From contig CANGJP010000004.1 in NCBI GenBank assembly GCA_947454465.1, forward strand, positions 1 through 64,000: a stretch of 64,000 nucleotides of DNA, in the 5' to 3' direction. The notes under the pieces are model-generated. The model had not been told where the DNA came from. It searched no databases and was given only the letters and a program-made list of their open reading frames with translations. This DNA is from Pseudomonadota bacterium. GTDB taxonomy: Bacteria; Pseudomonadota; Gammaproteobacteria; Steroidobacterales; Steroidobacteraceae. Within the stretch, counting starts at the first letter, position 1; the number at the start of each line of letters is the position of its first letter. Below, in pieces: positions 1 to 8,782 of the stretch. A program made the position numbers and the translations under genes.

Positions 1-1035
1 GGCTGGCGCGGCATAAATCCCACGAGCTGTCGTCGCCGCCGACAACAACAACAAGAATGGCAATGACGAGGCAAGCGCAAACCGCCAAGGCGTGGCGTCA
101 GCGTCCTTAACCCTAACTGCTGTCCATGAACGCACCAATGCTGCGCCGACGAGGATGGTCCATGGAAACAGGTAGTAAGGCAATTCAAGCCAATATTTAC
201 CCAGCCAATTCGGATGACCCGAAGCGTAATCCAACGCGCCTGAAGCACCGATATCCGTAAAACGACCCGCCAGGTTATTCCAAAACAGCACCGCTATCGC
301 ATGCGGCCCCTCGGGCAAACTCAGCACCTGAATAAGCCACAGACCGATACCTACGATTTGCAGGACCAACCCTATCCATAACTGCCAACGCATTAACTCA
401 AGCCAGCGCCGCTCCCACAGCAACATGACAAACAAGGTCAATGCAGGAAACACCCACCCTATGGCGCTTTTGGCCATAAAAGCCATCATCGCGCCAACAT
501 GCATCAAGGTGTACCAAAGCAATTTGTCACGCCCCGAATGCGCAACATAACCACGATACAGTCCCAGCAACGATAAAGCACAGCCCGCGAGTAAAGACGC
601 ATCGGGTGCCAGCCAAATAGCAACTTGGTAAACCATACACATCGATCCAGCGATCAAGGTGGCGAGGGTTGCAGCTAACGCACCGGACATCGAATACACC
701 AATATCCAGAGGGATACAGATGTGACCACGGCATAAATCAAATTAGGAGTACGCGCGGCTGCCGGTGTATCACCAAAGACGTGCATGGCAGCAGCCGAGA
801 GCCAGTAACTCAACGGCGGTTTTTCCAAAAACAATTCATCTGCAAGGCGGGGCAGAGTTTTATCTGGCTGCACACTCATGCGCCACGCAATATCGGCTTC
901 ACGAGGCTCATCCGGAGTCCAGTAGCCGCGCCCATAAAGACCCGTCATCCACAAAGGCATCAGCGCAACCAACACGATCAGCATCCACTTGTAAGGAACC
1001 AACCCATCATGCGACATGCGCGTACCCTGTAGCAT
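1..1035 (-). CDS. ArnT-like glycosyltransferase, GT39/PMT family (partial, runs off left edge)
   Basis: This minus-strand reading frame stays open for 345 codons to base 1, so the C-terminus is missing. The N-terminus reads MLQGTRMSHDGLVPYKWMLI, then a hydrophobic segment, then YWTPDEPREADIAWRM and FLEKPPLSYWL. That is the acidic first periplasmic loop and EKPPL signature of lipid-linked-sugar transferases of the ArnT/PMT type, which move a sugar from undecaprenyl phosphate to an acceptor in the periplasm. The open end reads LLLLSAATTARGIYAAPA, also typical of ArnT. I chose the ATG at 1035 because GGAG lies 8 bases upstream; an in-frame ATG at 1017 is the alternative. It diverges from the complete arnT at 1513 and is clearly a different sequence. 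Family is secure; the exact sugar and acceptor are not. Confidence 0.85.
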   Translation of the reverse strand, partial: MLQGTRMSHDGLVPYKWMLIVLVALMPLWMTGLYGRGYWTPDEPREADIAWRMSVQPDKTLPRLADELFLEKPPLSYWLSAAAMHVFGDTPAAARTPNLIYAVVTSVSLWILVYSMSGALAATLATLIAGSMCMVYQVAIWLAPDASLLAGCALSLLGLYRGYVAHSGRDKLLWYTLMHVGAMMAFMAKSAIGWVFPALTLFVMLLWERRWLELMRWQLWIGLVLQIVGIGLWLIQVLSLPEGPHAIAVLFWNNLAGRFTDIGASGALDYASGHPNWLGKYWLELPYYLFPWTILVGAALVRSWTAVRVKDADATPWRFALASSLPFLLLLSAATTARGIYAAPA

Positions 1036-1512
1036 TAACGATACTCCACACCATAAAAAACAACTCTACCTGCACAAACATGGCTGAAATCATGTTGTCA
1101 GCATGACGGCTACCGACCTGATAAAAAAAACCAGCCCTCAAACTACTGTACTGAACTCAACTACGTCATGCCCATAAATTTGCTGCAGCAAAACCGCAAC
1201 ACAACAGATAGTGATGAAGCCCGAACGGACAGCACACCACGGTAACCCTTGAACCTGAATAGTCACCTGAACCGGCACAGGCACTCAGTACGAATCAAGC
1301 ACAATCAATCACTTGGGATCAAAGCACACCGACCTGGAGCTTGATTTAGTCTCAAATTATCTAGAAAAATGTTTATAATTAGCGGCTTAAAGTGATCTTC
1401 AAGATGATGTCTTGGTAAAGACGCTCCTATAGAGCGACCGCCATGTCGGCATCGCAAGAAATTCATACAGGTTCTGCTGCAAGCCGAGCCTCATCTAGGG
1501 TCATATTGATCG
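1036..1512. promoter_or_regulatory. Divergent intergenic region between the two ArnT-like genes
   Basis: This 477-base gap must hold promoters for both flanking genes. I see a TATAAT -10-like hexamer at 1374-1379 on the plus strand but no good -35 at 16-18 bases, so the start point is unsure. A TTGATT at 1341 is 27 bases away, too far. A PmrA-box-like repeat follows at 1386. No convincing gene or terminator was found; short open frames here lack ribosome binding sites. Confidence 0.4.
1386..1402 (+). promoter_or_regulatory. Candidate PmrA-box-like repeat upstream of arnT
   Basis: The sequence CTTAAA-GTGAT-CTTCAA is two six-base half-sites with a five-base gap. The published PmrA box is (C/T)TTAA(G/T)-N5-(C/T)TTAA(G/T), and PmrA controls arn operons in enteric bacteria. 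Each half departs from the consensus. The site lies about 110 bases before the arnT start and just downstream of a TATAAT, not near a -35, so its role is uncertain. Confidence 0.25.
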
Positions 1513-3201
1513 ATGTCAGCACCACCACTTCACTCTGCCGCCACACTTACCGAACGTCGGCTACGTCTCATTTTTACGTCTCTGGTGGTGTTGGTCAGCC
1601 TTGCATGGTTTGCTACCTTGGGAACGCGTCGCCTACTGGAACCTGACGAAGGTCGCTATGCGGAAATTTCACGCGAAATGGTCACCACCGGCGATTGGGT
1701 GACACCACGCCTGAATGGCATCAAGTATTTCGAAAAACCCGCCTTACAATACTGGGCCACAGCCGCGAGCTACCACGTTTTCGGCCTGAATGAATTCAGC
1801 GCCAGACTGTGGACAGGACTGACTGGATTTGCAGGCATCGTGTTTGCTGCCTTTGCGGGGCGACGACTGTTTAACTTACGCACCGGTTATGCCGCTGCCG
1901 CCATTCTTGGCAGTTGCCTGATGTACATCATCATTGGCCACATCAATACGCTCGACATGAGCCTAAGCTTCTTTCTTGAATGGGCTATTTTCAGCTTCCT
2001 GCTTGCACAAACTGCTCCTGCTAAATCGCCCAGTGAGCGGTACTGGATGTATGCCGCATGGATTGGTGCGGCCCTAGGATTTCTAAGCAAAGGATTAGTG
2101 GCACTGATTCTGCCGGCGCTTACTTTCTTGGCTTACACGGTGGTGACTCGTGAATACTCATCATGGAAGCGCCTGCACCCGATAGCGGGACTGAGCCTGT
2201 TTTTATTGATCACCGCGCCGTGGATTATTGTCGTGTCACTGCGTAACCCCGAATTTCCCTTCTTCTTTTTCGTTCACGAACACTTCGCACGCTTTCTGAC
2301 CACCGTGCACGAACGCGATGCGCCATGGTGGTATTTCTTACCATTACTGGCTGTGGGTGCAATGCCGTGGACATCCATAGGTTTCCCTGCCTTTCTCACC
2401 AGCTGGCGCGCCGATACACAACCAGGCATTCAAGTGCGACGCTTTTTATGGCTTTGGATCATGAGCGTGGTGGGATTCTTCAGTCTCTCTCACTCCAAAC
2501 TACCGCCCTACATTATTCCAGCATTCCCGGCACTGGCATTACTGATTGCTGAAACGTTACCCCGTATGCACACTCATCGCGTACGGCTTCATTTCTTGAT
2601 CATTGGGATCTGCGTCGGGGCACTGACCTTGATCATCGCGTTGTTACCTAATGATGTCGCTGGCCAACGTTCAGTTGATCTGGTCATGACGTTGCGCCCC
2701 CGACTGGCACTGAGTTTTTTGATCGTCACGATGAGTGCTTTACTCGCCGCAGGCCTCATTAAACGCTTGGGCCTGCATACGGCCGTTGCGATCTTAGGGT
2801 TAGGGGCAACGTCGGGATTAAGTCTACTGGTGTACAGCTCAGATGCCTTACGCAGCACTCGCTCTGAATACACACTGGCGCAACAACTCGCCCCCACACT
2901 GACAGATAACCACACACTGTATGCGGTGAATCAATATTCACAAACGCTGCCGTTTTATTTGGGTAGAACCTTCACGTTAGTGGGTTATCGCGGCGAATTG
3001 GACTTTGGTCTTACTCAAGAACCTGAATTGTGGCTGCAAGACACGGAAGCCTTTTTGCAGCACTGGAGCACTGACATTAATCCTGTGGCCATCATGGAAA
3101 TTTCCATGGCCGATCAACTTAAACAACGCAGCATTCCATTCCGGGTGCTAGCGACAGATAACGACTTGATCGCCATTGCTAAACCCTTGGAGCAACCATG
3201 A
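1513..3201 (+). CDS. arnT: Undecaprenyl phosphate-L-Ara4N transferase (ArnT)
   Basis: A 562-residue polytopic membrane protein. It should transfer 4-amino-4-deoxy-L-arabinose from undecaprenyl phosphate to lipid A on the periplasmic face, lowering the negative charge of LPS and giving resistance to polymyxin-type peptides. Residues about 40-65 read LLEPDEGRYAEISREMVTTG, the conserved acidic first loop, followed by FEKPALQYWATA. The rest is a run of hydrophobic helices and a soluble C-terminal domain, and the length is close to E. coli ArnT (550). It opens a tight operon: its stop overlaps the next ATG (ATGA at 3198), and every following gene up to 8703 belongs to the same pathway. The CTAGGG 11 bases before the start is a modest ribosome site. 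Confidence 0.92.
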   Translation: MSAPPLHSAATLTERRLRLIFTSLVVLVSLAWFATLGTRRLLEPDEGRYAEISREMVTTGDWVTPRLNGIKYFEKPALQYWATAASYHVFGLNEFSARLWTGLTGFAGIVFAAFAGRRLFNLRTGYAAAAILGSCLMYIIIGHINTLDMSLSFFLEWAIFSFLLAQTAPAKSPSERYWMYAAWIGAALGFLSKGLVALILPALTFLAYTVVTREYSSWKRLHPIAGLSLFLLITAPWIIVVSLRNPEFPFFFFVHEHFARFLTTVHERDAPWWYFLPLLAVGAMPWTSIGFPAFLTSWRADTQPGIQVRRFLWLWIMSVVGFFSLSHSKLPPYIIPAFPALALLIAETLPRMHTHRVRLHFLIIGICVGALTLIIALLPNDVAGQRSVDLVMTLRPRLALSFLIVTMSALLAAGLIKRLGLHTAVAILGLGATSGLSLLVYSSDALRSTRSEYTLAQQLAPTLTDNHTLYAVNQYSQTLPFYLGRTFTLVGYRGELDFGLTQEPELWLQDTEAFLQHWSTDINPVAIMEISMADQLKQRSIPFRVLATDNDLIAIAKPLEQP

Positions 3202-3569
3202 CGCCGATTGCCTTTGCCTTGGTACTCACAGGCGTACTACTGAATGCCTGCGCGCAACTGCTATTGAAAGCGGGAACCAATGCCATCGGTCATTTTGAAT
3301 TTTCAGGTCGAGCGATTTTTTCTGTTGCACCGAAACTATTATTCGAACCACACATCATGACCGGACTTGGCTGTTATGCCATTAGCGTGGTGGTCTGGAT
3401 TGGCGCGCTGTCACGCACGCCCGTGAGCATCGCCTACCCGATGCTATCCATTGGTTATATCGTCAATGCCGTGGCGGCTTGGTATTTATTTTCAGAAGCA
3501 CTGACACCAGCGCGAATCGTGGGCATCACGCTCATCATCATTGGCGTTGTGCTGATCTCCAGAACTTGA
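3198..3569 (+). CDS. Small four-helix transporter, ArnE/ArnF-like flippase subunit
   Basis: A 123-residue protein made almost entirely of four hydrophobic segments, with the SMR/EamA-like pattern NACAQLLLKAGT near the start and LSRTPVSIAYPMLSIGYIVN in the middle. In E. coli the ArnE-ArnF pair flips undecaprenyl-phosphate-aminoarabinose across the inner membrane. Here only one such gene lies in the operon, so it may act as a homodimer or pair with a subunit encoded elsewhere. It overlaps arnT by four bases and is followed eight bases later by arnB. I cannot decide between ArnE and ArnF by eye. Function is inferred from fold and position. Confidence 0.8.
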   Translation: MTPIAFALVLTGVLLNACAQLLLKAGTNAIGHFEFSGRAIFSVAPKLLFEPHIMTGLGCYAISVVVWIGALSRTPVSIAYPMLSIGYIVNAVAAWYLFSEALTPARIVGITLIIIGVVLISRT

Positions 3570-3576
3570 ATTCATC

Positions 3577-4722
3577 ATGAGCACACAAACCCGTATTCCA
3601 TTAACACGCCCCACCATTGACGAGGCCACCATTACCGGCGTGGTGGAGGTGTTGCGTTCGGGTTGGATCACCTCTGGCCCCAAGGTCAAAGAATTTGAAG
3701 CGCAATTATCGCAGCATTGCGCTGGACGTCCGGTAAGAGCGTTCAACTCTGGCACCTGCACCATGGAAATTGCATTACGCATCGCCGGCATTGGCCCCGG
3801 TGATGAAGTCATCACTACCCCACTATCGTGGGTATCCACCAGCAATGTGATTTTACAAGTGGGCGCCACACCCGTGTTTGTCGACATTGATCCTGTCACG
3901 CGCAATATCGACCTGTCCAAGATTGAAGCCGCCATTACGGCCGCCACGCGCGCCATCATCCCCGTGGATTTAGCTGGACTGCCCGTGGATCGTGACGCGT
4001 TATATGCCCTTGCTAACAAACATCAATTGCGCGTGATTGAAGATGCCGCACAGTCGTTCGGTAGCAACTGGAAAGGTAAGCCGATTGGTACCACCGGTGA
4101 TTTCGTGTCTTTCAGCTTTCATGCCAATAAAAACATCACCACCATTGAAGGTGGCTGTTTAGTCATGAATAGCGATGCAGAAACTCGCCTTGCTGAACAA
4201 TACCGTCTGCAAGGCGTGATGCGATCAGGCTATGACGGCATGGAAGTCGATGTGCCCGGCGGTAAATTTAATTTAACTGACGTTGCAGCACGGGTGGGTC
4301 TGGGGCAATTACCACATCTAGATGAATTCACTCGCACGCGTCGTGCACTGGCAAAACAGTATCTGCAATTACTGGCACCGCACACTGAGCTTGGCTTACA
4401 ACTGCCGGTAGCCGACTTGACTCACAGTAACTGGCATATGTTCCAAGTGGTGCTATCGGAAGCAAACCTGAAGGTTAAGCGATCGCAGGTGATGGCCGAT
4501 TTAGATGCAGTTGGCATTGGTAGTGGTGTGCACTACCCCCCCATCCATCTATTTGCGTTATATCGACGTTTAGGCTGGAAAGAAGGAGACTTACCTCATG
4601 CCGAATATGTTGGTCGAAATATTTTAACCCTGCCCCTCTACCCCACCATGACCATCACGGATGTCGAGCGCGTGACCAGCGCGCTGGTCAATATTCTGCA
4701 ATCAAACCAACGTGCCGCTTAA
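3577..4722 (+). CDS. arnB: UDP-4-amino-4-deoxy-L-arabinose aminotransferase (ArnB)
   Basis: A 381-residue PLP-dependent aminotransferase of the DegT/DnrJ/EryC1 family, the usual length for ArnB. It should convert UDP-4-keto-pentose to UDP-L-Ara4N using glutamate. Seen in the sequence: RPTIDEATITGVVEVLRSGW at the N-terminus, FNSGTCTMEIALR, EDAAQSFG, and SFHANKNITTIEGG, where Lys185 is the expected PLP lysine (Lys188 in Salmonella ArnB). Adjacent transferase, formyltransferase and decarboxylase genes confirm the pathway. The start at ATG 3577 follows the previous stop by seven bases. Confidence 0.93.
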   Translation: MSTQTRIPLTRPTIDEATITGVVEVLRSGWITSGPKVKEFEAQLSQHCAGRPVRAFNSGTCTMEIALRIAGIGPGDEVITTPLSWVSTSNVILQVGATPVFVDIDPVTRNIDLSKIEAAITAATRAIIPVDLAGLPVDRDALYALANKHQLRVIEDAAQSFGSNWKGKPIGTTGDFVSFSFHANKNITTIEGGCLVMNSDAETRLAEQYRLQGVMRSGYDGMEVDVPGGKFNLTDVAARVGLGQLPHLDEFTRTRRALAKQYLQLLAPHTELGLQLPVADLTHSNWHMFQVVLSEANLKVKRSQVMADLDAVGIGSGVHYPPIHLFALYRRLGWKEGDLPHAEYVGRNILTLPLYPTMTITDVERVTSALVNILQSNQRAA

Positions 4723-4735
4723 GCAGAGCCTCACT

Positions 4736-5722
4736 ATGAATATCGATCTTTCTGTTGTCATACCCATCTATAACGAAGCGGCTGGACTGCACTCGCTATT
4801 TGCTCGGCTGTATCCAGCTCTGGACAAATTGTCTGCGGAATTATCGCTGCGCTATGAACTGATTTTGATTGATGATGGCAGCCGCGATGCATCACCCGCC
4901 ATGCTGCGTGAACAATTTAATCAAAGACCCGATGTGACTCGTGTAGTGTTGCTCGCCGTGAATGCCGGTCAACACATGGCCATCAAAGCCGGCTTTGAAG
5001 TCACTCGCGGTACCACGGTGGTCACGTTAGATGCAGACCTACAAAACCCACCCGAAGAAATTAGCAAGCTGTTAGTTAAAATGCGTGAGGGCTATGACTA
5101 TGTTGGCGGGTACCGTCGCGAACGTCAGGACTCTGCATTTCGCAAATACCCTTCACGATTACTGAATCGTATTCGTGAACGCACAACGCGCATCCGCATG
5201 CGCGACCAAGGCTGTATGTTACGCGCGTACAGCCGTCCGATTATTGATGCCATTAATCACTCGAATGAAGTGAACTTGTACATTCCAGCACTAGCTTTTA
5301 TCTATGCCCGCAAACCTACCGATGTTGAAGTCGCGCATGAAGAACGAGCGGCCGGCGAATCAAAATACCCGCTATCAAAACTCATTCGTTTGAACTTCGA
5401 CTTGATGACCGGTTTTTCACTCATGCCACTGCAAATGTTTTCAATGATTGGCATGGTCACCGCCATCATTTCAACCGCCGCCTTTATCTTTCTTGCTATT
5501 CGCCGCGTCATGCACGGCGCCGATGCAGACGGTGTGTTCACGCTATTTAGCTTTACCTTCATGTTATTAGGGGTGGCGTTATTTGGCATGGGCCTACTCG
5601 GTGAATACATTGGCCGCATCTATCAACAAGTGCAGTCGCGTCCGCGCTACTTGATTCAAGCCATACTAGAACAAACACCTTCTGACACCAACGACGTAAC
5701 AACAGGTCAACGCCCATCATGA
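4736..5722 (+). CDS. arnC: Undecaprenyl-phosphate 4-deoxy-4-formamido-L-arabinose transferase (ArnC)
   Basis: A GT2 glycosyltransferase of 328 residues with two C-terminal membrane helices, matching the ArnC layout (322 in E. coli). It should move formylated Ara4N from UDP to undecaprenyl phosphate on the cytoplasmic face. The GT-A domain shows DLSVVIPIYNEA, LIDDGSRDASP and VVTLDADLQNPPEE (the metal-binding DxD region), then RDQGCMLRAYSR. Helices lie at roughly residues 235-260 and 270-295. I prefer the ATG at 4736, giving MNIDLSVVIPIYN; the frame can be extended to a GTG at 4712 inside arnB, with no ribosome site. Its stop overlaps the next ATG. Confidence 0.92.
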   Translation: MNIDLSVVIPIYNEAAGLHSLFARLYPALDKLSAELSLRYELILIDDGSRDASPAMLREQFNQRPDVTRVVLLAVNAGQHMAIKAGFEVTRGTTVVTLDADLQNPPEEISKLLVKMREGYDYVGGYRRERQDSAFRKYPSRLLNRIRERTTRIRMRDQGCMLRAYSRPIIDAINHSNEVNLYIPALAFIYARKPTDVEVAHEERAAGESKYPLSKLIRLNFDLMTGFSLMPLQMFSMIGMVTAIISTAAFIFLAIRRVMHGADADGVFTLFSFTFMLLGVALFGMGLLGEYIGRIYQQVQSRPRYLIQAILEQTPSDTNDVTTGQRPS

Positions 5723-6642
5723 CCACGGCTGTCGTCTTGGCTTATCACAACGTCGGGGTACGCTGCCTGTCTGTACTGCTTGCACACGGTATTGATGTAC
5801 AACTGGTATTGACGCATGAGGACGATCCTGCCGAACAGATTTGGTTCGACAGTGTCAGCAAATTAGCTGCCCGTAATCACTTAATGTTTGCCACACCTAA
5901 AAACCCTAATGAACCGCAATGGCTCGAACAAATTGCCAGCCTACAACCGGATTTTATTTTTTCATTCTATTATCGCCACATGCTGAGCCCTGAATTGCTG
6001 GCTTGTGCACGCAAGGGCGCATTCAATATGCACGGTTCACTGCTGCCAAAATACCGTGGTCGGGTGCCGGTTAATTGGGCGGTCATTCACGGTGAACGCC
6101 AGACCGGTGCCACACTGCATGAAATGGTTGCCAAACCCGATGCTGGCGCCATTGCCGGCCAACAGGCCGTGCCCATCTTGCCCGATGACACGGCATTTGA
6201 AGTATTTCAAAAAGTCACCGTGGCTGCGGAACTACTGCTGGACCGCACCCTACCTGGCATTGTTGACGGAACGCTACAACTGCAACGCCAAGATTTAACG
6301 CTAGGGTCCTATTTTGGGGGGCGGAAGCCCGAAGATGGACGCATCAACTGGCAACACAGCGCCCTGCAGATCCACAACCTGATTCGAGCCGTGGCCCCTC
6401 CTTATCCCGGAGCCTTCACAGAGTTTCAGGGCAAACGCCTGAGCATCCTACGCAGCCGCGTCCTGCGGGAGCACCGCAACTGCGCTGGCACTGCTTGCGT
6501 ATACTGGCAAGGGAATACTGCGCGCGCAGTACTTCGCGATGGCAGCATGCTGGAGCTGCTAGCTATTGAGCACCAGGGGCAGCCCCTGGATCAACAGAGT
6601 TGGCTTTCGCTCTTTGGCTCCGCCCCCATAAACCTCGGATGA
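5719..6642 (+). CDS. arnA: UDP-Ara4N formyltransferase (stand-alone N-terminal half of ArnA)
   Basis: A 307-residue protein that aligns by eye with the N-terminal formyltransferase domain of E. coli ArnA: FSFYYRHMLSPELL, FNMHGSLLPKYRGRVPVNW and AKPDAGAIAGQ. The catalytic residues appear as Asn103, His105 and Asp141 (Asn102, His104, Asp140 in E. coli). It should formylate UDP-L-Ara4N with 10-formyl-tetrahydrofolate. In E. coli this domain is fused to the oxidative decarboxylase; here the frame stops at 6642 and the decarboxylase begins as a separate gene at 6703. The stop and gap look genuine, since the decarboxylase has its own intact N-terminus. It overlaps arnC by four bases (ATGA). Confidence 0.9.
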   Translation: MTTAVVLAYHNVGVRCLSVLLAHGIDVQLVLTHEDDPAEQIWFDSVSKLAARNHLMFATPKNPNEPQWLEQIASLQPDFIFSFYYRHMLSPELLACARKGAFNMHGSLLPKYRGRVPVNWAVIHGERQTGATLHEMVAKPDAGAIAGQQAVPILPDDTAFEVFQKVTVAAELLLDRTLPGIVDGTLQLQRQDLTLGSYFGGRKPEDGRINWQHSALQIHNLIRAVAPPYPGAFTEFQGKRLSILRSRVLREHRNCAGTACVYWQGNTARAVLRDGSMLELLAIEHQGQPLDQQSWLSLFGSAPINLG

Positions 6643-6702
6643 TCTCCTAAATTCACTGTTTAATTGCTATCCTTCACAGATTCGTCACTTCGGAACTTTC
6701 AA

Positions 6703-7746
6703 ATGAAAAAAGTACTCATCATCGGCGTTAACGGGTTCATCGGCCATCACCTCGCCAATCGCATCCTGCGTACCACCGACTGGGAAGTGTATGGCATGGA
6801 TATGAACTCTGACCGTATCGACCACTTACGTTCCGACAAACGCTTCCATTTCTTTGAAGGCGACATCACCATCAATCGCGAATGGATTGCCTACCACATC
6901 AAGAAGTGCGATGTAATTCTGCCGCTTGTGGCCATCGCCACGCCTGCCACCTACGTACAAGAACCACTACGCGTGTTCGAACTGGACTTTGAAGCTAACC
7001 TGCCGATTGTGCGTGCCGCCGTGCAGTACAAAAAACGCCTAATTTTCCCTTCCACTTCTGAAGTGTATGGCATGTGTGATGATGAAGCCTTCGATCCAGA
7101 AACCTCTAACACCGTGTACGGCCCCATCAACAAACCACGCTGGATTTATGCTTGCGCCAAGCAAATGATGGATCGCGTGATCCATGCTTACGGCCAGCAA
7201 CAAGGTTTTGATTTCACCCTGTTCCGCCCGTTCAACTGGATTGGCTCTGGCCTGGACTCCATCAACACTGCAAAAGAAGGCAGCTCACGCGTGTTGACCC
7301 AGTTCCTCGGACACATTGTGCGCGGCGAACCCATTAAGCTGGTCGACGGTGGTCAGCAAAAACGCTCATTCACGCATATCGAAGACGGTATCGATGCGCT
7401 CATGGCCATCATCGAAAACAAGAATGGCGTGGCGACCGGCAAGATCTACAACATTGGTAATCCAGCCAACAATTTCTCTATTCGTGAATTAGCGCAAAAT
7501 ATGCTGACGCTGGCGGCTAAATACCCCGAGTACGCCGAATCCGCAAAAAAAGTGCAGCTCATCGAAGTCCAAGCCAAGAGCTACTACGGTGAGGGGTATC
7601 AGGACGTCAAAAACCGCGTGCCTAAAATCGATAACACCTGCGCCGATTTAAACTGGAAACCACAAGTCAGCATGGATCAAGCCTTGGAACGTATTTTCGA
7701 GTCCTACCGCACGCACGTACGTGACGCACAGGACTTGTTAAATTAA
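6703..7746 (+). CDS. arnA: UDP-glucuronate oxidative decarboxylase (stand-alone C-terminal half of ArnA)
   Basis: A 347-residue extended short-chain dehydrogenase/reductase matching the C-terminal half of E. coli ArnA. It should oxidise and decarboxylate UDP-glucuronate to the UDP-4-keto-pentose, the first committed step. Seen: the NAD-binding start MKKVLIIGVNGFIGHHLANR, the substrate region FPSTSEVYG, the YACAKQMMDR stretch with the catalytic Tyr and Lys spaced YxxxK, and FRPFNWIGSGLDS. The frame can be extended to a TTG at 6664, but the Rossmann strand begins exactly at the ATG at 6703, so I use that. The 60-base gap from the formyltransferase gene has no terminator. Confidence 0.92.
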   Translation: MKKVLIIGVNGFIGHHLANRILRTTDWEVYGMDMNSDRIDHLRSDKRFHFFEGDITINREWIAYHIKKCDVILPLVAIATPATYVQEPLRVFELDFEANLPIVRAAVQYKKRLIFPSTSEVYGMCDDEAFDPETSNTVYGPINKPRWIYACAKQMMDRVIHAYGQQQGFDFTLFRPFNWIGSGLDSINTAKEGSSRVLTQFLGHIVRGEPIKLVDGGQQKRSFTHIEDGIDALMAIIENKNGVATGKIYNIGNPANNFSIRELAQNMLTLAAKYPEYAESAKKVQLIEVQAKSYYGEGYQDVKNRVPKIDNTCADLNWKPQVSMDQALERIFESYRTHVRDAQDLLN

Positions 7747-7797
7747 TCCCAGCCACTCCATCCTCTACAATCATGTGGAAGATGAAGTACCGCAGCC

Positions 7798-8703
7798 ATG
7801 CAACTTGCGCTGAAAATTGATGTCGATACCTACCGCGGCACGCTTGAAGGCGTGCCGCGTCTTTTACAGTTACTGGATAAACATCAAACCCGTGCCACCT
7901 TCTTGTTCTCTCTAGGTCCTGACCATACAGGTCGTGCCTTAAAACGGATTTTCAGACCCGGTTTTCTTAGCAAAGTCAGCCGCACCTCGGTCGTCAGCCA
8001 CTATGGTCTGCGAACCCTGATGTATGGCGTACTGCTACCTGGGCCAGATATTGGCAAACGCTGTAAATCTATACTTCAAAGCGTACGCGATCATGGTCAT
8101 GAAGTCGGTATTCATACGTGGGACCATATTCGCTGGCAGGATGGTGTTGAACACGCTAATGCCAGCTGGACAGCTAAAGAAATGCACCAAGCAGCAGAAC
8201 GATTTCATGACATTTTCGGCATGGCGGCCACGACACATGGTGCCGCCGGCTGGCAGATGAATGATCATGCATTCGAATTAACCGCCACCCTTGGCTTTGA
8301 ATACAGTTCAGACACTCGTGGTCATTCCCCCTTTCTACCTTACGTGAACGGCAACGTCATACCTTGCCCACAACTTCCCAGCACCTTACCCACACTGGAT
8401 GAATTACTCGGAGTCGGCAACATCAATCCCGACAATGTCGCCGATCATGTGTTACGGATGACCGCAACGTCCCCTACTCAGCCCCCGGTGTACACACTGC
8501 ATGCTGAAATGGAAGGCATGCAATTGTTACCCGTGTTTGATCACTTACTGAGTGGTTGGCACGCACAGGGCTACAGATTGGGCACGTCACGCGCGCTGTA
8601 CGAACAACTCGATTTGAAACAATTACCGGTTCACGCTGTTGTCAGGGGTACGGTACCCGGACGCTCAGGTACGCTCATGTTGCAAGGCCCTGCCGTTTAT
8701 TGA
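7798..8703 (+). CDS. arnD: 4-deoxy-4-formamido-L-arabinose-phosphoundecaprenol deformylase (ArnD)
   Basis: A 301-residue polysaccharide-deacetylase-fold enzyme (296 in E. coli). It removes the formyl group from undecaprenyl-phosphate-Ara4N so that the sugar can be flipped and used by ArnT. The match to ArnD runs end to end: LKIDVDTYRGTLEGVPRLLQ with the metal-binding Asp pair, the HEVGIHTWDHIRWQ metal histidines, TTHGAAGWQMNDHAF, YSSDTRG, and PVYTLHAEMEGM near the end. It is the last arn gene. The next start (8783) follows after 79 bases without an obvious terminator, so read-through into the PGDYG gene is possible. Confidence 0.93.
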   Translation: MQLALKIDVDTYRGTLEGVPRLLQLLDKHQTRATFLFSLGPDHTGRALKRIFRPGFLSKVSRTSVVSHYGLRTLMYGVLLPGPDIGKRCKSILQSVRDHGHEVGIHTWDHIRWQDGVEHANASWTAKEMHQAAERFHDIFGMAATTHGAAGWQMNDHAFELTATLGFEYSSDTRGHSPFLPYVNGNVIPCPQLPSTLPTLDELLGVGNINPDNVADHVLRMTATSPTQPPVYTLHAEMEGMQLLPVFDHLLSGWHAQGYRLGTSRALYEQLDLKQLPVHAVVRGTVPGRSGTLMLQGPAVY

Positions 8704-8782
8704 ATGTAGCGGCACGCAACTGTACTCATTACGTGGTTTATTGATCGATGAAATATCATGATGATCTCCATACAATACGCTG

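Noticed and set aside
765-1106. Open frames of 113 and 83 residues on the plus strand
   Set aside because: They lie antisense to the partial ArnT-like gene, have no domain pattern or ribosome site, and read as shadows.
3492-4019. 175-residue open frame on the minus strand
   Set aside because: Antisense to arnB; Ser/Met-rich composition typical of a shadow and no recognisable motif.
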